From positions 62,001 to 126,000 of the forward strand of contig JAFRMR010000013.1 of assembly GCA_017430535.1 (NCBI GenBank): a stretch of 64,000 nucleotides of DNA. The letters are read 5' to 3'. Position 1 is the first letter of the stretch, and the number at the start of each line of letters is the position of its first letter. Origin of the DNA: Clostridia bacterium. GTDB taxonomy: Bacteria; Bacillota; Clostridia; Oscillospirales; Acutalibacteraceae. Of the stretch, positions 8,922 through 17,686 are shown in pieces. Position numbers and translations under genes: made by a program. Under the pieces are notes generated by a model that worked only from the letters and a program-made list of their open reading frames with translations, had not been told where the DNA came from and did not search any database.

Positions 8922-9809
8922 GTGAACGGCATACTCATAGTTGACAAACCCGAGGGCTTCACATCCTTTGATGTGGTTGCAAAGCTCCGGGGGATTTTAA
9001 GAGAAAAAAAGATCGGTCATTGCGGCACCCTTGACCCTTCCGCCACGGGAGTTATGACCCTGCTTCTGGGGGCTGCCACAAGGTTTAACGAAATACTCCC
9101 GGACCACAGCAAGGCATATACAGCATCCCTTAAAACAGGCATTGTAACCGATACCCTTGATATAACCGGCAAGGTCATAAGGCAGAGTGATGCGGAGGTC
9201 ACCTTTGATGAATTCAGGGAAGCTGCCCTGGGTTTCCGGGGAGAGATTACCCAGATACCTCCTATGTATTCCGCCGTTTCCGTTGGAGGCAAGCGGCTTT
9301 ACGAGCTTGCAAGGCAGGGTATAGAAACCGAAAGGCCGGAGAGGAAAGTTACAGTATATTCTCTTGAGGCGCTTCCCGGCATTGAAAAAGGAGAGTTTTC
9401 GCTTAAAGTTGAATGTTCCTCCGGCACTTATATAAGAACCCTTGTTTATGATATCGGCGAAAAGCTGGGCTGCGGCGCTACCCTTACATCCCTTCGCCGC
9501 ACAATGGCAAACGGCTTTACCCTTGATAACGCCCAAACCCTTGAGCAGATTGAAGCCCTTGCCCGTGAAGGCAGAGCCGGGGAGCTGATTATCCCCCTTG
9601 ACAAAGCCCTTGCCGCATATAAGGAAATAACGGTTACCGCCCCTCAGGCGGTGAGGTTTTCAAACGGCGGCGAGCTTGACCTTAATCGTATCAGCGGTGC
9701 TTCGGAGCCGGGGCTTTACAGGGTTTACGGCCCGGACGGCAGGTTCCTGGGCGCCGGGGAAAACAGCGGCGGTGAGTGCCTTAAAGTCAGAAAGGTTTAC
9801 ACAGGCTGA
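8922..9809 (+). CDS. truB: tRNA pseudouridine-55 synthase
   Basis: TruB isomerises U55 in the T loop of tRNAs. The 295-aa protein starts MNGILIVDKPEGFTSFD and contains the catalytic GTLDPSATG motif with Asp38. It also has the IPPMYSAVSVGGKRLYELAR and CSSGTYIRTLVYDIG segments typical of the family. The GTG start follows GGAGG. It stands alone behind a consensus promoter rather than in the common rbfA/ribF neighbourhood. Confidence 0.98.
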   Translation: MNGILIVDKPEGFTSFDVVAKLRGILREKKIGHCGTLDPSATGVMTLLLGAATRFNEILPDHSKAYTASLKTGIVTDTLDITGKVIRQSDAEVTFDEFREAALGFRGEITQIPPMYSAVSVGGKRLYELARQGIETERPERKVTVYSLEALPGIEKGEFSLKVECSSGTYIRTLVYDIGEKLGCGATLTSLRRTMANGFTLDNAQTLEQIEALAREGRAGELIIPLDKALAAYKEITVTAPQAVRFSNGGELDLNRISGASEPGLYRVYGPDGRFLGAGENSGGECLKVRKVYTG

Positions 9810-9877
9810 CGGTGCTTGAAAAAGCAGCGGGAAAGTGGTAAAATAACAATAATAAGCTTACATTGGGGGCTTTTATT

Positions 9878-10408
9878 ATGAATGTAATACGCGCAATTCT
9901 TTTTTACTTCTGGCAGTTTACTTATGCCATAATCCAGAATATAATCGGCCTTTGTATGTTTATAGTTTACAAGGCAAAGGGCAGCAAAAGCGAGATGTAT
10001 CATCACGCCGTTATCGCATATATTGAGCGCAAAAATTTCGGCGGAGTTTCACTTGGTATGTTTATTTTCATCAATAAGAATGTCACCGGTGACAGGCTCC
10101 ACGACATGCAGATTCACGAGTACGGCCACACGGTTCAGTCCCTTATACTGGGCCCTGCCTGGATGCTGATTATAGCGGTGCCCTCCTTTATCTGGTGCGG
10201 CCTGCCCGCCCTTGTAAAATGGAGAAAAGAGAAAAATGTATCCTACTACTGGCTTTACTGTGAGGGGTGGTCTAACCTCTGCGGCCTCTATGCAACCAAA
10301 GAAAAGTTCCTTACCGAGGATTGCAAGATGAGGGGCAGGTACGGCAAACCCATAAACCCCAACCACAATAAGCGCAAGGATATCAAAGGAAGGAAAAGAA
10401 AGAAATAA
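9878..10408 (+). CDS. Membrane protein with HEYGH (HEXXH-like) motif
   Basis: The 176-aa protein has N-terminal hydrophobic segments (about residues 3-35) and another around 105-125. Between them, residues near 88-100 read MQIHEYGHTVQSLILGP, which matches the zinc-protease HEXXH pattern. The C-terminus is very basic (KDIKGRKRKK). Proteins with this HEYGH-QS-ILGP context are widespread uncharacterised proteins, and proteolysis is not demonstrated. The ATG at 9878 is preceded by GGGGG; an in-frame TTG five codons earlier overlaps that site and is less likely. The stop codon overlaps the next start (TAATG). Confidence 0.75.
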   Translation: MNVIRAILFYFWQFTYAIIQNIIGLCMFIVYKAKGSKSEMYHHAVIAYIERKNFGGVSLGMFIFINKNVTGDRLHDMQIHEYGHTVQSLILGPAWMLIIAVPSFIWCGLPALVKWRKEKNVSYYWLYCEGWSNLCGLYATKEKFLTEDCKMRGRYGKPINPNHNKRKDIKGRKRKK

Positions 10409-10956
10409 TGTATAACGAAATAAATGCTTTCGGTGAGGGAGTTATTGAGGGCGGCCTCAGGAACACTACACAGATTAAAATTCTCATTGAGCATATTATA
10501 GATTCCCTTAAAGATCCCATCACCCCCGAGCTTGCAGTTGAAGCTCTTACCCTTAACGGCATTGCAAATTATTTTGATATTACCCAGGCAATTTCCGAGC
10601 TAATTGAAACAGGCAACATAGTCCAGGCCGAGGAAGATGCCCTTCACATTACCTCAAAGGGAATTGAGTCCCTCAGAGAGCTGCTGAGTGATATTCCCGC
10701 CTCCGTCAGGGAAAGAGGCCTTGCGGATGCCGCCGCGGTTCAGCTCAGGCACCGCAACGCCGGCTCCAACAGCGCAGTTATTGTAAAATCCGGCGAGGGC
10801 TATAATGTAATCTGCACCGTGCTGCACAACGGCCACCCCGTTATGTCCCTTACCCTTTACACTGCGGATTTTGTGCAGGCGGAAAATGTAAAAAATAAAT
10901 TTATGGAAGACCCCACCAAGGTTTACTCCACGGTTATTTCAACAATATACGGTTAA
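10408..10956 (+). CDS. DUF4364 family protein
   Basis: The 182-aa soluble protein resembles the Firmicutes DUF4364 family, which has a winged-helix-like N-terminal part (about residues 20-95) followed by an alpha/beta C-terminal domain. It has no catalytic motif. The start overlaps the stop of the upstream HEYGH gene by one base, which suggests translational coupling. A role in transcription control is possible from the fold, but no target can be seen. Confidence 0.8.
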   Translation: MYNEINAFGEGVIEGGLRNTTQIKILIEHIIDSLKDPITPELAVEALTLNGIANYFDITQAISELIETGNIVQAEEDALHITSKGIESLRELLSDIPASVRERGLADAAAVQLRHRNAGSNSAVIVKSGEGYNVICTVLHNGHPVMSLTLYTADFVQAENVKNKFMEDPTKVYSTVISTIYG

Positions 10957-10970
10957 GGACTGCAACATAT

Positions 10971-11663
10971 ATGCTTGAAAAATTAAAAGAAGATGTATAC
11001 AGGGCAAATTTACGCCTTACTGAATATAATCTTGTGATTCTCACCTGGGGCAATGTTTCCGGCATAGACAGAGACCGGGGCCTTGTGGTTATAAAGCCAT
11101 CCGGTGTGGATTATGGTAAAATGACGCCCGCCGACATGGTGGTACTTAACCTTGAGGGCGAAAAAGTTGAAGGGGAGCTTAACCCCTCCTCCGATACTCC
11201 AACCCATCTTGAGCTTTACCGCAGGTTTCCCGGCATCGGCGGCATAGCCCACACCCACTCCTCCTTTGCCGTTGGTTTTGCTCAGGCGGGTAAGGATATC
11301 CGCCCCTACGGCACCACCCACGCAGATTTTGCCTTCGGCCCCGTGCCCTGCACAAGGGACCTTAGCCCGGAGGAGATAAGAACCGATTATGAGCTCAACA
11401 CCGGCAAGGTTATAGCGGAATGCTTTGAGGAGCGCGGTATGGATTATAACGCCGTGCCCGCCGTACTTGTTCACTCCCACGGCCCCTTTACCTGGGGCGC
11501 AGATCCCTTTGCCGCAGCAAAGAATTCGCTTATACTTGAAGAAGTTGCAAAAATGGCTTACCTTACGGAAAGCCTCGGGGCTGAAAAGGAAGCAAGCAAA
11601 GCCATACAGAAAAAACACTATATGCGCAAACACGGCCCGGATGCTTACTACGGGCAGAAATAA
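10971..11663 (+). CDS. araD: L-ribulose-5-phosphate 4-epimerase
   Basis: This class II aldolase-fold enzyme converts L-ribulose-5-P to D-xylulose-5-P. The 230-aa protein has normal AraD length with TWGNVSGIDRDRGLVVIKPSGV, SSDTPTHLELYRRFP, the metal-ligand histidines in GIAHTHSSFAVGFAQ, GTTHADFAFG, and VHSHGPFTWG. No other arabinose genes are adjacent, so its supply of substrate is unclear. It is followed by a strong terminator. Confidence 0.95.
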   Translation: MLEKLKEDVYRANLRLTEYNLVILTWGNVSGIDRDRGLVVIKPSGVDYGKMTPADMVVLNLEGEKVEGELNPSSDTPTHLELYRRFPGIGGIAHTHSSFAVGFAQAGKDIRPYGTTHADFAFGPVPCTRDLSPEEIRTDYELNTGKVIAECFEERGMDYNAVPAVLVHSHGPFTWGADPFAAAKNSLILEEVAKMAYLTESLGAEKEASKAIQKKHYMRKHGPDAYYGQK

Positions 11664-11666
11664 AAT

Positions 11667-11701
11667 AAAAAGTGCCGAAGGTATTTGCCTTCGGCACTTT
11701 T
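11667..11701 (+). terminator. Terminator of araD
   Basis: A long stem (AAAAAGTGCCGAAGG with its complement), 6-nt loop and T run. Confidence 0.92.
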
Positions 11702-11800
11702 GGATATTGGATTATGGATATTGGATAACAGACCTCAGGTCGCGTTGCTCTGCTTATATAAAATGCGAAGCATCCTCACTTGTTACTTGTGACTTCTTAC

Positions 11801-13285
11801 TTATCCAAAGTGTTTTATTACAAATTCCGCAATGGCGGGGATGCAGGCAAGGGCTGTGGGTACGGCTGCCATTATCAGCAGAAATACAAGGTTTATTTTC
11901 CACTCACCGGCCATAAGGCCTATGAATTCGCGCATCTGGGCGTTGGGCCAGAAGTACCACTTTGTTTTTGCCCCTATTCCGTCTGCTCTGAGCCCTGCTT
12001 TGGCGGAGAGAATTCCGCTCCTGAAAACATGGTAATTGGTGGTTGAGAAAAGGATATTTGCGTTTTCCTTGTGCTCATCTGCAATGGCTTTTGAAAACTT
12101 CATGTTTTCAAGGGTGGTTGTGGATTTATCCTCGGGGTAGATTATGCTCTCATCAATGCCCTGCCCTGTCAGGTAGTTTTTCATGCTTTCCGCTTCGCTT
12201 ATAACCTCATCGCTGCCCTGACCACCGGAGGGAATAAAGCAGGGTGCGTTTCCGGTTTCATCAAGCTGTTTGTTATAGAATTCAAGGGCCTTGTCAATTC
12301 TGCCGCGCAGAAGGGGAAGGGGAGTGCCGTCTTTTTTGATTTTGCAGCCCAGAATCATAATGAAATCCTGGTTGGTTTTGGGTATGTGCCGGGCGGCATA
12401 CTGGGTGCATATTTGGGTAGCCAGAAGTATACACTCAAAATAAACAAAGGCGGAGGCAACAAATGCCCTTATTACCGTGCCTTTCACTTCCTCCATTGTA
12501 ATTCCCGTTGAGTTGGGGTTTTTTATTGCGGTTACAGCGCACATAAGGGAGCCGGCAAAAAGAACCGCACTTATGAAAATACCGAACAGGTTGTTTTTGC
12601 GGAAACCCTCGTGCCTTATAAGGGAAAGGTTGCTGAAAGTCAGGAAACCGGCAAAAAGAACCAGCAGCGGAATTGAAAGCAGGAAAATGGCGCTCATTAT
12701 AAAACCCGCAAGGTTATAGGCCTGCCAGTTGTCCAGCCGGTAGGGAATGATGATAAGACCTGCCGTAATGCCGGCATACATAAGGCTCTGCAGACCGAAG
12801 AAAAGCATAAGGGCAAGGTCCATTACGGTTTTGTATGAAAAAAACAGTTTTTTCCTGCGGTATCTGAACTGGAAAAGGCAGAGTATAAAAGTACAGAGGG
12901 TCAGGGCAGTGATACCCAGCATCAGGAAAACAAATCCTCCGAAATCATAACCCGTAAGGTAGAGAACGCCCGTGGGCAGCACAGTGAACTCAAAATACAT
13001 ACCGGTGCTGTTCAGGTAATATTCCGCATCGTGTATCACGGTTTCAACAGTGGCTGTTCCTTCTTTCAGAGCTCTGAAAGTCAGTACATTGATATTCTTT
13101 ATTTTCTTTATGCTCACAAGCTCAACTGTGCCCTGCTCCGAGTATGATATTTCGGTCTTTTCCGTTTTATACGGCGTATTAACATAGGCTTTATAGGTTC
13201 TGCCTGAAATGAACACGGCGGCAAGGGTCAGTATTATAATGGCCGCGTAACAGGCGCAGGCAATAAGAGCGGATTTCTTTTTCAT
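11801..13285 (-). CDS. Polytopic membrane protein with C-terminal DUF218 (YdcF/SanA-like) domain
   Basis: The 494-aa protein has a membrane helix at residues ~6-27, an extracytoplasmic stretch, a block of hydrophobic helices from ~118 to ~290, then a DUF218 domain (~308-460). DUF218 hallmarks are IMILGCKIKKDGTPLPLLRGR, SGGQGSDEVISEAESMKNYL, EDKSTTTLENMKFS and STTNYHVFRSG. A last hydrophobic segment ends the protein. DUF218 proteins are linked to cell-envelope functions such as polyprenyl-carrier handling, and the exact activity here is unknown. It has its own promoter at 13333-13361. Confidence 0.88.
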   Translation of the reverse strand: MKKKSALIACACYAAIIILTLAAVFISGRTYKAYVNTPYKTEKTEISYSEQGTVELVSIKKIKNINVLTFRALKEGTATVETVIHDAEYYLNSTGMYFEFTVLPTGVLYLTGYDFGGFVFLMLGITALTLCTFILCLFQFRYRRKKLFFSYKTVMDLALMLFFGLQSLMYAGITAGLIIIPYRLDNWQAYNLAGFIMSAIFLLSIPLLVLFAGFLTFSNLSLIRHEGFRKNNLFGIFISAVLFAGSLMCAVTAIKNPNSTGITMEEVKGTVIRAFVASAFVYFECILLATQICTQYAARHIPKTNQDFIMILGCKIKKDGTPLPLLRGRIDKALEFYNKQLDETGNAPCFIPSGGQGSDEVISEAESMKNYLTGQGIDESIIYPEDKSTTTLENMKFSKAIADEHKENANILFSTTNYHVFRSGILSAKAGLRADGIGAKTKWYFWPNAQMREFIGLMAGEWKINLVFLLIMAAVPTALACIPAIAEFVIKHFG

Positions 13286-13332
13286 CGGTTCCTCCGGAAA
13301 ATGAGATTCAAAAGAATGAGTATAACATATAA

Positions 13333-13361
13333 ATTATACCATATTATCCCCCTGTGTTCAA
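13333..13361 (-). promoter_or_regulatory. Promoter for the DUF218 protein gene
   Basis: On the minus strand: TTGAAC (13361-13356), 17-nt spacer ending TGG, TATAAT (13338-13333). Confidence 0.8.
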
Positions 13362-13380
13362 CACAACCCCGGGCGCTTTG

Positions 13381-13409
13381 TTGAAGTATGAGCCGCAATG
13401 TGGTAAAAT
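13381..13409 (+). promoter_or_regulatory. Promoter for the GH57/38-like gene
   Basis: TTGAAG (13381-13386), 17-nt spacer, TAAAAT (13404-13409). An ATG at 13388 lies inside the promoter, which supports the downstream TTG start. Confidence 0.75.
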
Positions 13410-13441
13410 ACTGGTTGTTAAATCAGCCGGGAGGTGAAAAT

Positions 13442-15880
13442 TTGGATTATAAAATACATATTGCTTACGGATTTCATGTGAACTGCTACCACTCCTACAG
13501 GGGCGATACTCCGGATGCTCAGGGCTTCGGCTCCGATATACGCATTATCCGCAAGATTATAGAAACCCTTGATACCCTTAATGCAGAGGGTATTCCCGTT
13601 AAAGGCACATGGGACAGCGAAAACTTCTTTTCCCTTGAAAAAATCCTGCCCGAGCATGCCCCGGATATTATTGAGGGCATGAAAAGAAGAGTCAGTGAAA
13701 ACGGTGATGAAAATATCATAATGGGCTATACCAACGGGGCGCTGGGCGCTATGCAGGAGGATGAGCTTGCCGCCTCGGTGAACCTTGCCCTTACCAATCC
13801 TCAGGGCTCGGGGCTTATGGATATATTCGGCAAGTGCGAAAAAATCGTGCGACCCCAGGAGGTAATGTTTACCCCCTCCCAGGTCAGAACCTATAATAAG
13901 CTCGGGGTAAAGGCCCTGTGCCTTTATTATTCCTGCGTTCCCTTTGATGCTTTCAGAACTTTTATAAAGCCCCTTGATGATGAGCTTGCCTTTAACCCCC
14001 TTACCTTTGAATATAAGGGGGATGGTTTAACGGTAATACCCACCTATTCCAATGCGGATGTCTGCGATGCCGGCTGCCTGAGAGCCTGGGTGAAGGATCT
14101 GCGCCAAAAGCAGATAAGCGGAGAGATTAAGCGGGATTTATTCATATTTATCAATATGGATGCGGATGCTGTCTTCTGGGAGAGTATGAACCTGCCGGTG
14201 GTCGGCAGCAGGATTGCCAACACAGACGGCATAAACGGCCTTGTTAGGGAGGTTGCGGACCTTGATTATGTGGAGTTTGACACCCCGGGCGGCTACCTTA
14301 AAAGCCACGGCCCCGCAGGCAAAGTGAGCTTTACCCAGGATACGGCGGACGGCAACTTTACCGGCTACGCCTCCTGGAGTGAAAAGCCCTATAACCGCAA
14401 AATCTGGACCGCAATTGAGAGAAGCCGCACCGCCGGCCGTGTAAGAGAGAATGAAACAGAATTCTTAAACCGTGTAAAGCTGCTTTCCACCACCCATTTC
14501 GGCCTTGCTACCCCGGTTCTGAATATTCAGCGCGAAAATGCAGCAAACGCCCTTGCGGTTGGGCTGATTGAAAGCGTTACGGATAAAAACGGAGAGCTTA
14601 CAGTTCACAACGCCAACGGCAGCCGCCTGCAGTGCCTTCAGCTGGCATACGGCGGCGGCAAAGCCCTTGAGTTTGAGGGCGAAGGCCTTGAAGCATATAC
14701 CGCCGTACCTTTGGCAAATGGCAGCGTATTTGTTATGCTCCGCTTCGGTGATGTTAAACCCTGCTATAAAGTTACCGCCCGTGAAATACAGGCGGAAAAG
14801 CCGGCGGAAATCAGCGCCCTTGAAAGCGGAGATTCAAAGCTTGAATTCGGTGATTCGAGCATTAAAAGCTTTACCTGCGCCGGCAGGGAAATCGGTGGCA
14901 GAGATTTTATCTCTTCTTACCTGACCTACGGCAAAAAGCGTTATGATTTTATTCGCGAAAACGCGGCTGCGGTGAGCATAACCGGCGGAGAATGTGTTGA
15001 GCTTAAAGGCAAAATCACCCTTCCCGGCTGTAAAAAGCAGGGCTGTTACAGCTTTAAGTTTTTCACTTCCGGAGCTGCAAAGGGAATTTTTGTTATTACG
15101 GATGTCAGCTACCCCTACACCCCCGAAAGGGACGCCATTTCAACCGAAAATTCCACCCTGGGCAGATATACGGATATGCAGTGGAGTGAGGCGGTGCCCT
15201 TCGGCCTGAACTACAGAAATAAAGGCAAAGTCTCCGTTATTAAGCGGAATTTTGAAGGGGATATTTCCGCCTTCCCCGTTTCATCCTACGGCGAAGCGGA
15301 CGAAAGGAACAAAACTCTTGATTCCTTTAATAATCAGCTTACAGCCGGGCTTATCGGCCTTGAGGACAGCGAAGGTGGCCTGCTGCTGGGCAGTGCCCGC
15401 AATGTTCTATCTTCAATGGCAATGTGCCCCATGCGCCTTTATGAGGACGGCAGTGTCACAATGAACCCCTTCGGCACATTTTACGGCAGGCAGAGGCACC
15501 ATATAAACCGCTCCGGTGACAGAATCCCCCTTACTTACACCCTCATAGCCCCTCAGGGCAAAAGCCTTGCCCCCTCCTATAACGGCAGCCGTGAGCAGGC
15601 GGTAATGTGCCTGCTTCCCTTCGGCGGGGAGATGCCCGCAAAAGAGGAGCTTGACGATTTGCTGGCTTTTGCGGACGGAGCCTTTGCAACGGGCAGCGAC
15701 GGCGTTGTTTCGCCTTTTGAGGGCGAAAATGTAACCGTGCATCAGGTTGAGGATAAGCTTGAGAACGCAAAAATCCGCTCCCCTCTGCTCAGCGGCATAA
15801 AGGGGAACCTGGGCAAATATATTGTAAGAGGCGCAAAGGCCGTAATCTATATCACAGGCCGCCAGAGAAAGGCAAAATAA
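13442..15880 (+). CDS. Glycoside hydrolase family 57/38-like protein
   Basis: This is a large (812 aa) cytosolic protein. The N-terminal ~300 residues look like a deacetylase/GH57-GH38-type barrel: an early HIAYGFHVNCYHSYRGD motif, then GTWDSENFF, an ENIIMGYTNG segment and FINMDADAVFWES. The rest is beta-rich, as in the C-terminal sandwich domains of GH38 enzymes. The family call is tentative and the substrate unknown. I place the start at TTG 13442 because GGGAGGTG lies six bases upstream and the promoter overlaps the earlier ATG. There is no signal peptide. The gene is monocistronic with a hairpin terminator. Confidence 0.65.
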   Translation: MDYKIHIAYGFHVNCYHSYRGDTPDAQGFGSDIRIIRKIIETLDTLNAEGIPVKGTWDSENFFSLEKILPEHAPDIIEGMKRRVSENGDENIIMGYTNGALGAMQEDELAASVNLALTNPQGSGLMDIFGKCEKIVRPQEVMFTPSQVRTYNKLGVKALCLYYSCVPFDAFRTFIKPLDDELAFNPLTFEYKGDGLTVIPTYSNADVCDAGCLRAWVKDLRQKQISGEIKRDLFIFINMDADAVFWESMNLPVVGSRIANTDGINGLVREVADLDYVEFDTPGGYLKSHGPAGKVSFTQDTADGNFTGYASWSEKPYNRKIWTAIERSRTAGRVRENETEFLNRVKLLSTTHFGLATPVLNIQRENAANALAVGLIESVTDKNGELTVHNANGSRLQCLQLAYGGGKALEFEGEGLEAYTAVPLANGSVFVMLRFGDVKPCYKVTAREIQAEKPAEISALESGDSKLEFGDSSIKSFTCAGREIGGRDFISSYLTYGKKRYDFIRENAAAVSITGGECVELKGKITLPGCKKQGCYSFKFFTSGAAKGIFVITDVSYPYTPERDAISTENSTLGRYTDMQWSEAVPFGLNYRNKGKVSVIKRNFEGDISAFPVSSYGEADERNKTLDSFNNQLTAGLIGLEDSEGGLLLGSARNVLSSMAMCPMRLYEDGSVTMNPFGTFYGRQRHHINRSGDRIPLTYTLIAPQGKSLAPSYNGSREQAVMCLLPFGGEMPAKEELDDLLAFADGAFATGSDGVVSPFEGENVTVHQVEDKLENAKIRSPLLSGIKGNLGKYIVRGAKAVIYITGRQRKAK

Positions 15881-15891
15881 TCTGATATAAA

Positions 15892-15922
15892 GAAAGCAGG
15901 CTGTTTTTACAGCCTGCTGTTT
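15892..15922 (+). terminator. Terminator of the GH57/38-like gene
   Basis: A perfect 10-bp stem (15895-15904 with 15909-15918) followed by GTTTTATT. It lies between convergent genes and may also serve the minus-strand gene. Confidence 0.85.
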
Positions 15923-15924
15923 TA

Positions 15925-16398
15925 TTACGCCTGTTTTATTCCCGACAGCATATCATCAATTATCTTCAAGCTTTCATCCGCAAGCTCCTGTCTGTAATAG
16001 CAGTGGATGTAATAATAGGTACGCCCGGTTTTAAGCACCAGGGATTTTGCCGCCATTGAAATACCCTGCGCATCATAGCGGTAGTCAAAACCGTCGGCGG
16101 TGTATTCCCCGGCTTTCTGCGTGCAGAAGCCCGTAAGGGAATAGCCGTAGTTTTTCATAAGGGTCGAAACCTTCTTCTGCATGCTTTCCGCCGTGCCTTT
16201 CTGCCCCGCAAGGGCGGCGGCCAGGGCGCCGTATTTTTTGAAAGCGAAGGAAATGATAATATGGTTTTCCGGGTCCTTCAGGCAGAGCTTCGGTTTTTCG
16301 CCGTAATAGTTTGCCTGTGATAATTCCTTCTCATCCATTTCGTGAAAAGAATTGGGATATGCAATTTCAAATTCACTGTTCAGTATTGCTTTCGGCAT
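15925..16398 (-). CDS. Hypothetical protein, 157 aa
   Basis: I do not recognise a family. The product is a soluble alpha/beta protein with no signal peptide and no membrane helix. It has an early aromatic segment (AYPNSFHEM), a central helix around residues 55-85 and a strand-rich end including TYYYIHCYY. Its length and strand pattern recall the PsbP/DcrB-like stress-protein fold, but this is only an impression. It is convergent with the GH57/38-like gene and shares its terminator region. Confidence 0.65.
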   Translation of the reverse strand: MPKAILNSEFEIAYPNSFHEMDEKELSQANYYGEKPKLCLKDPENHIIISFAFKKYGALAAALAGQKGTAESMQKKVSTLMKNYGYSLTGFCTQKAGEYTADGFDYRYDAQGISMAAKSLVLKTGRTYYYIHCYYRQELADESLKIIDDMLSGIKQA

Positions 16399-16476
16399 AA
16401 TTCCGCCTCCGGTTAAACCGTTTTTAATAATTTTATCTCATATTTCCCCTGCAATCAAGAGAAATAAATATACCGC

Positions 16477-16505
16477 TTTAATAACGGGAAATAATGTGAT
16501 ATAAT
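16477..16505 (+). promoter_or_regulatory. Promoter for the metallophosphoesterase gene
   Basis: TTTAAT (16477-16482), 17-nt spacer, TATAAT (16500-16505). The -35 is weak. GAGGAGAG precedes the ATG at 16536. Confidence 0.55.
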
Positions 16506-16535
16506 ATATTAAATTTCCGAAAAGAGGAGAGTAAT

Positions 16536-17654
16536 ATGTATAATAAATTGAAAAAGTTTACGGCACTTGTTCTCAGCTTAATCATAGCCCTTTCGATATC
16601 ATTAACCGGCTTTGCCGGGGGAGATATGTTTGCCGAGGAGGCCTATGCCAATGTGGTAACTTTTTCGGACTGCCAGACCTACGGCCCCGGGGCATACAAT
16701 TATTTCGGCAAAGTGCTCAGAGTTCTGAGCAATGATAATATGCCTGAGCCGGATTCCCTGCTTTGCGGCGGCGATTATACAAGGGTACTTTATGATTACG
16801 CCACCCCGGGCATGATTCAGCTCAGGGAGCAGTATACAAAAGTTTATCCCGAGGGCAACCCGGATGATATAATCTGCATACAGGGCAATCATGACCTTAA
16901 GGTTAACGGATTTTACCCCACGGGTATGTACGATATGGGCACCTATCACCTCTATATTCTGAATGAGGATCAGTTCCCCTGGGATCAGGGCGGAACATCC
17001 GGCTCCGAGGCAATTGTTAAGAAAACCGCGGCGGATATAAAGAGCTCACTTGACAGAATAATCGGCTCCGGTGACAGAAGGCCCGTGATTATACTTACCC
17101 ATGTTCCTCTTCATTTCACCAGCCGCAAATCTTACGGCGATAACCTTTATTCATCCTATATTTTCAGCGTCCTCAACGAGGCGGCTCAGACCCTTGACAT
17201 AATCTTCCTTTTCGGCCACAATCACTCCGGCGATTATGATGATTATATAGGCGGCTCCGTCAATTACATGGCCCCCGGCTCATCAATCCGTATACCGGAT
17301 TATAAAAACAGGGGAGCAAACGGCTACACGGAAGAAACCCTTAATTTTACTTACACCAACTGCGGCTATGTGGGCTACGCGGAAAACCACAAAACAAGCA
17401 CCTCAACCAATGTGCTTACTGTAGGCGTAATCAGATTTTTCAGTGACAGATTCGAAATAATTAAGTATTCCGACAAAGGCTTTTTCCGCAGCGATACTGT
17501 TCAGCGCATAAACGCCGCCTCAGATGATGAAATGCAGGCGGAAACCGGCTGCGCAAACCTTAAGCGGAATAACGAGAGCGGCTGGGAAACCGAAAAATCA
17601 ATTTTTGAGCCCTTAGTCAGGCTTTTCTATACGATTCTCGGCATTTTCGGCTGA
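16536..17654 (+). CDS. Secreted calcineurin-like metallophosphoesterase
   Basis: The 372-aa protein starts with a signal peptide (residues 1-27, basic then hydrophobic, ending near GFAGG). Metal-binding motifs of the calcineurin fold follow in order: TFSDCQ, CGGDYTR, IQGNHD, ILTHVPLHF and FGHNHSGDY. The substrate cannot be read. The last 15 residues form an aromatic/aliphatic tail (LVRLFYTILGIFG) resembling the tails of the LRR protein and of the 31299-32183 protein. The gene is followed 32 bp later by a membrane protein gene, probably in the same transcript. Confidence 0.88.
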   Translation: MYNKLKKFTALVLSLIIALSISLTGFAGGDMFAEEAYANVVTFSDCQTYGPGAYNYFGKVLRVLSNDNMPEPDSLLCGGDYTRVLYDYATPGMIQLREQYTKVYPEGNPDDIICIQGNHDLKVNGFYPTGMYDMGTYHLYILNEDQFPWDQGGTSGSEAIVKKTAADIKSSLDRIIGSGDRRPVIILTHVPLHFTSRKSYGDNLYSSYIFSVLNEAAQTLDIIFLFGHNHSGDYDDYIGGSVNYMAPGSSIRIPDYKNRGANGYTEETLNFTYTNCGYVGYAENHKTSTSTNVLTVGVIRFFSDRFEIIKYSDKGFFRSDTVQRINAASDDEMQAETGCANLKRNNESGWETEKSIFEPLVRLFYTILGIFG

Positions 17655-17686
17655 TAGATGAAAAATGAAATCAGGGAGGATTTATA

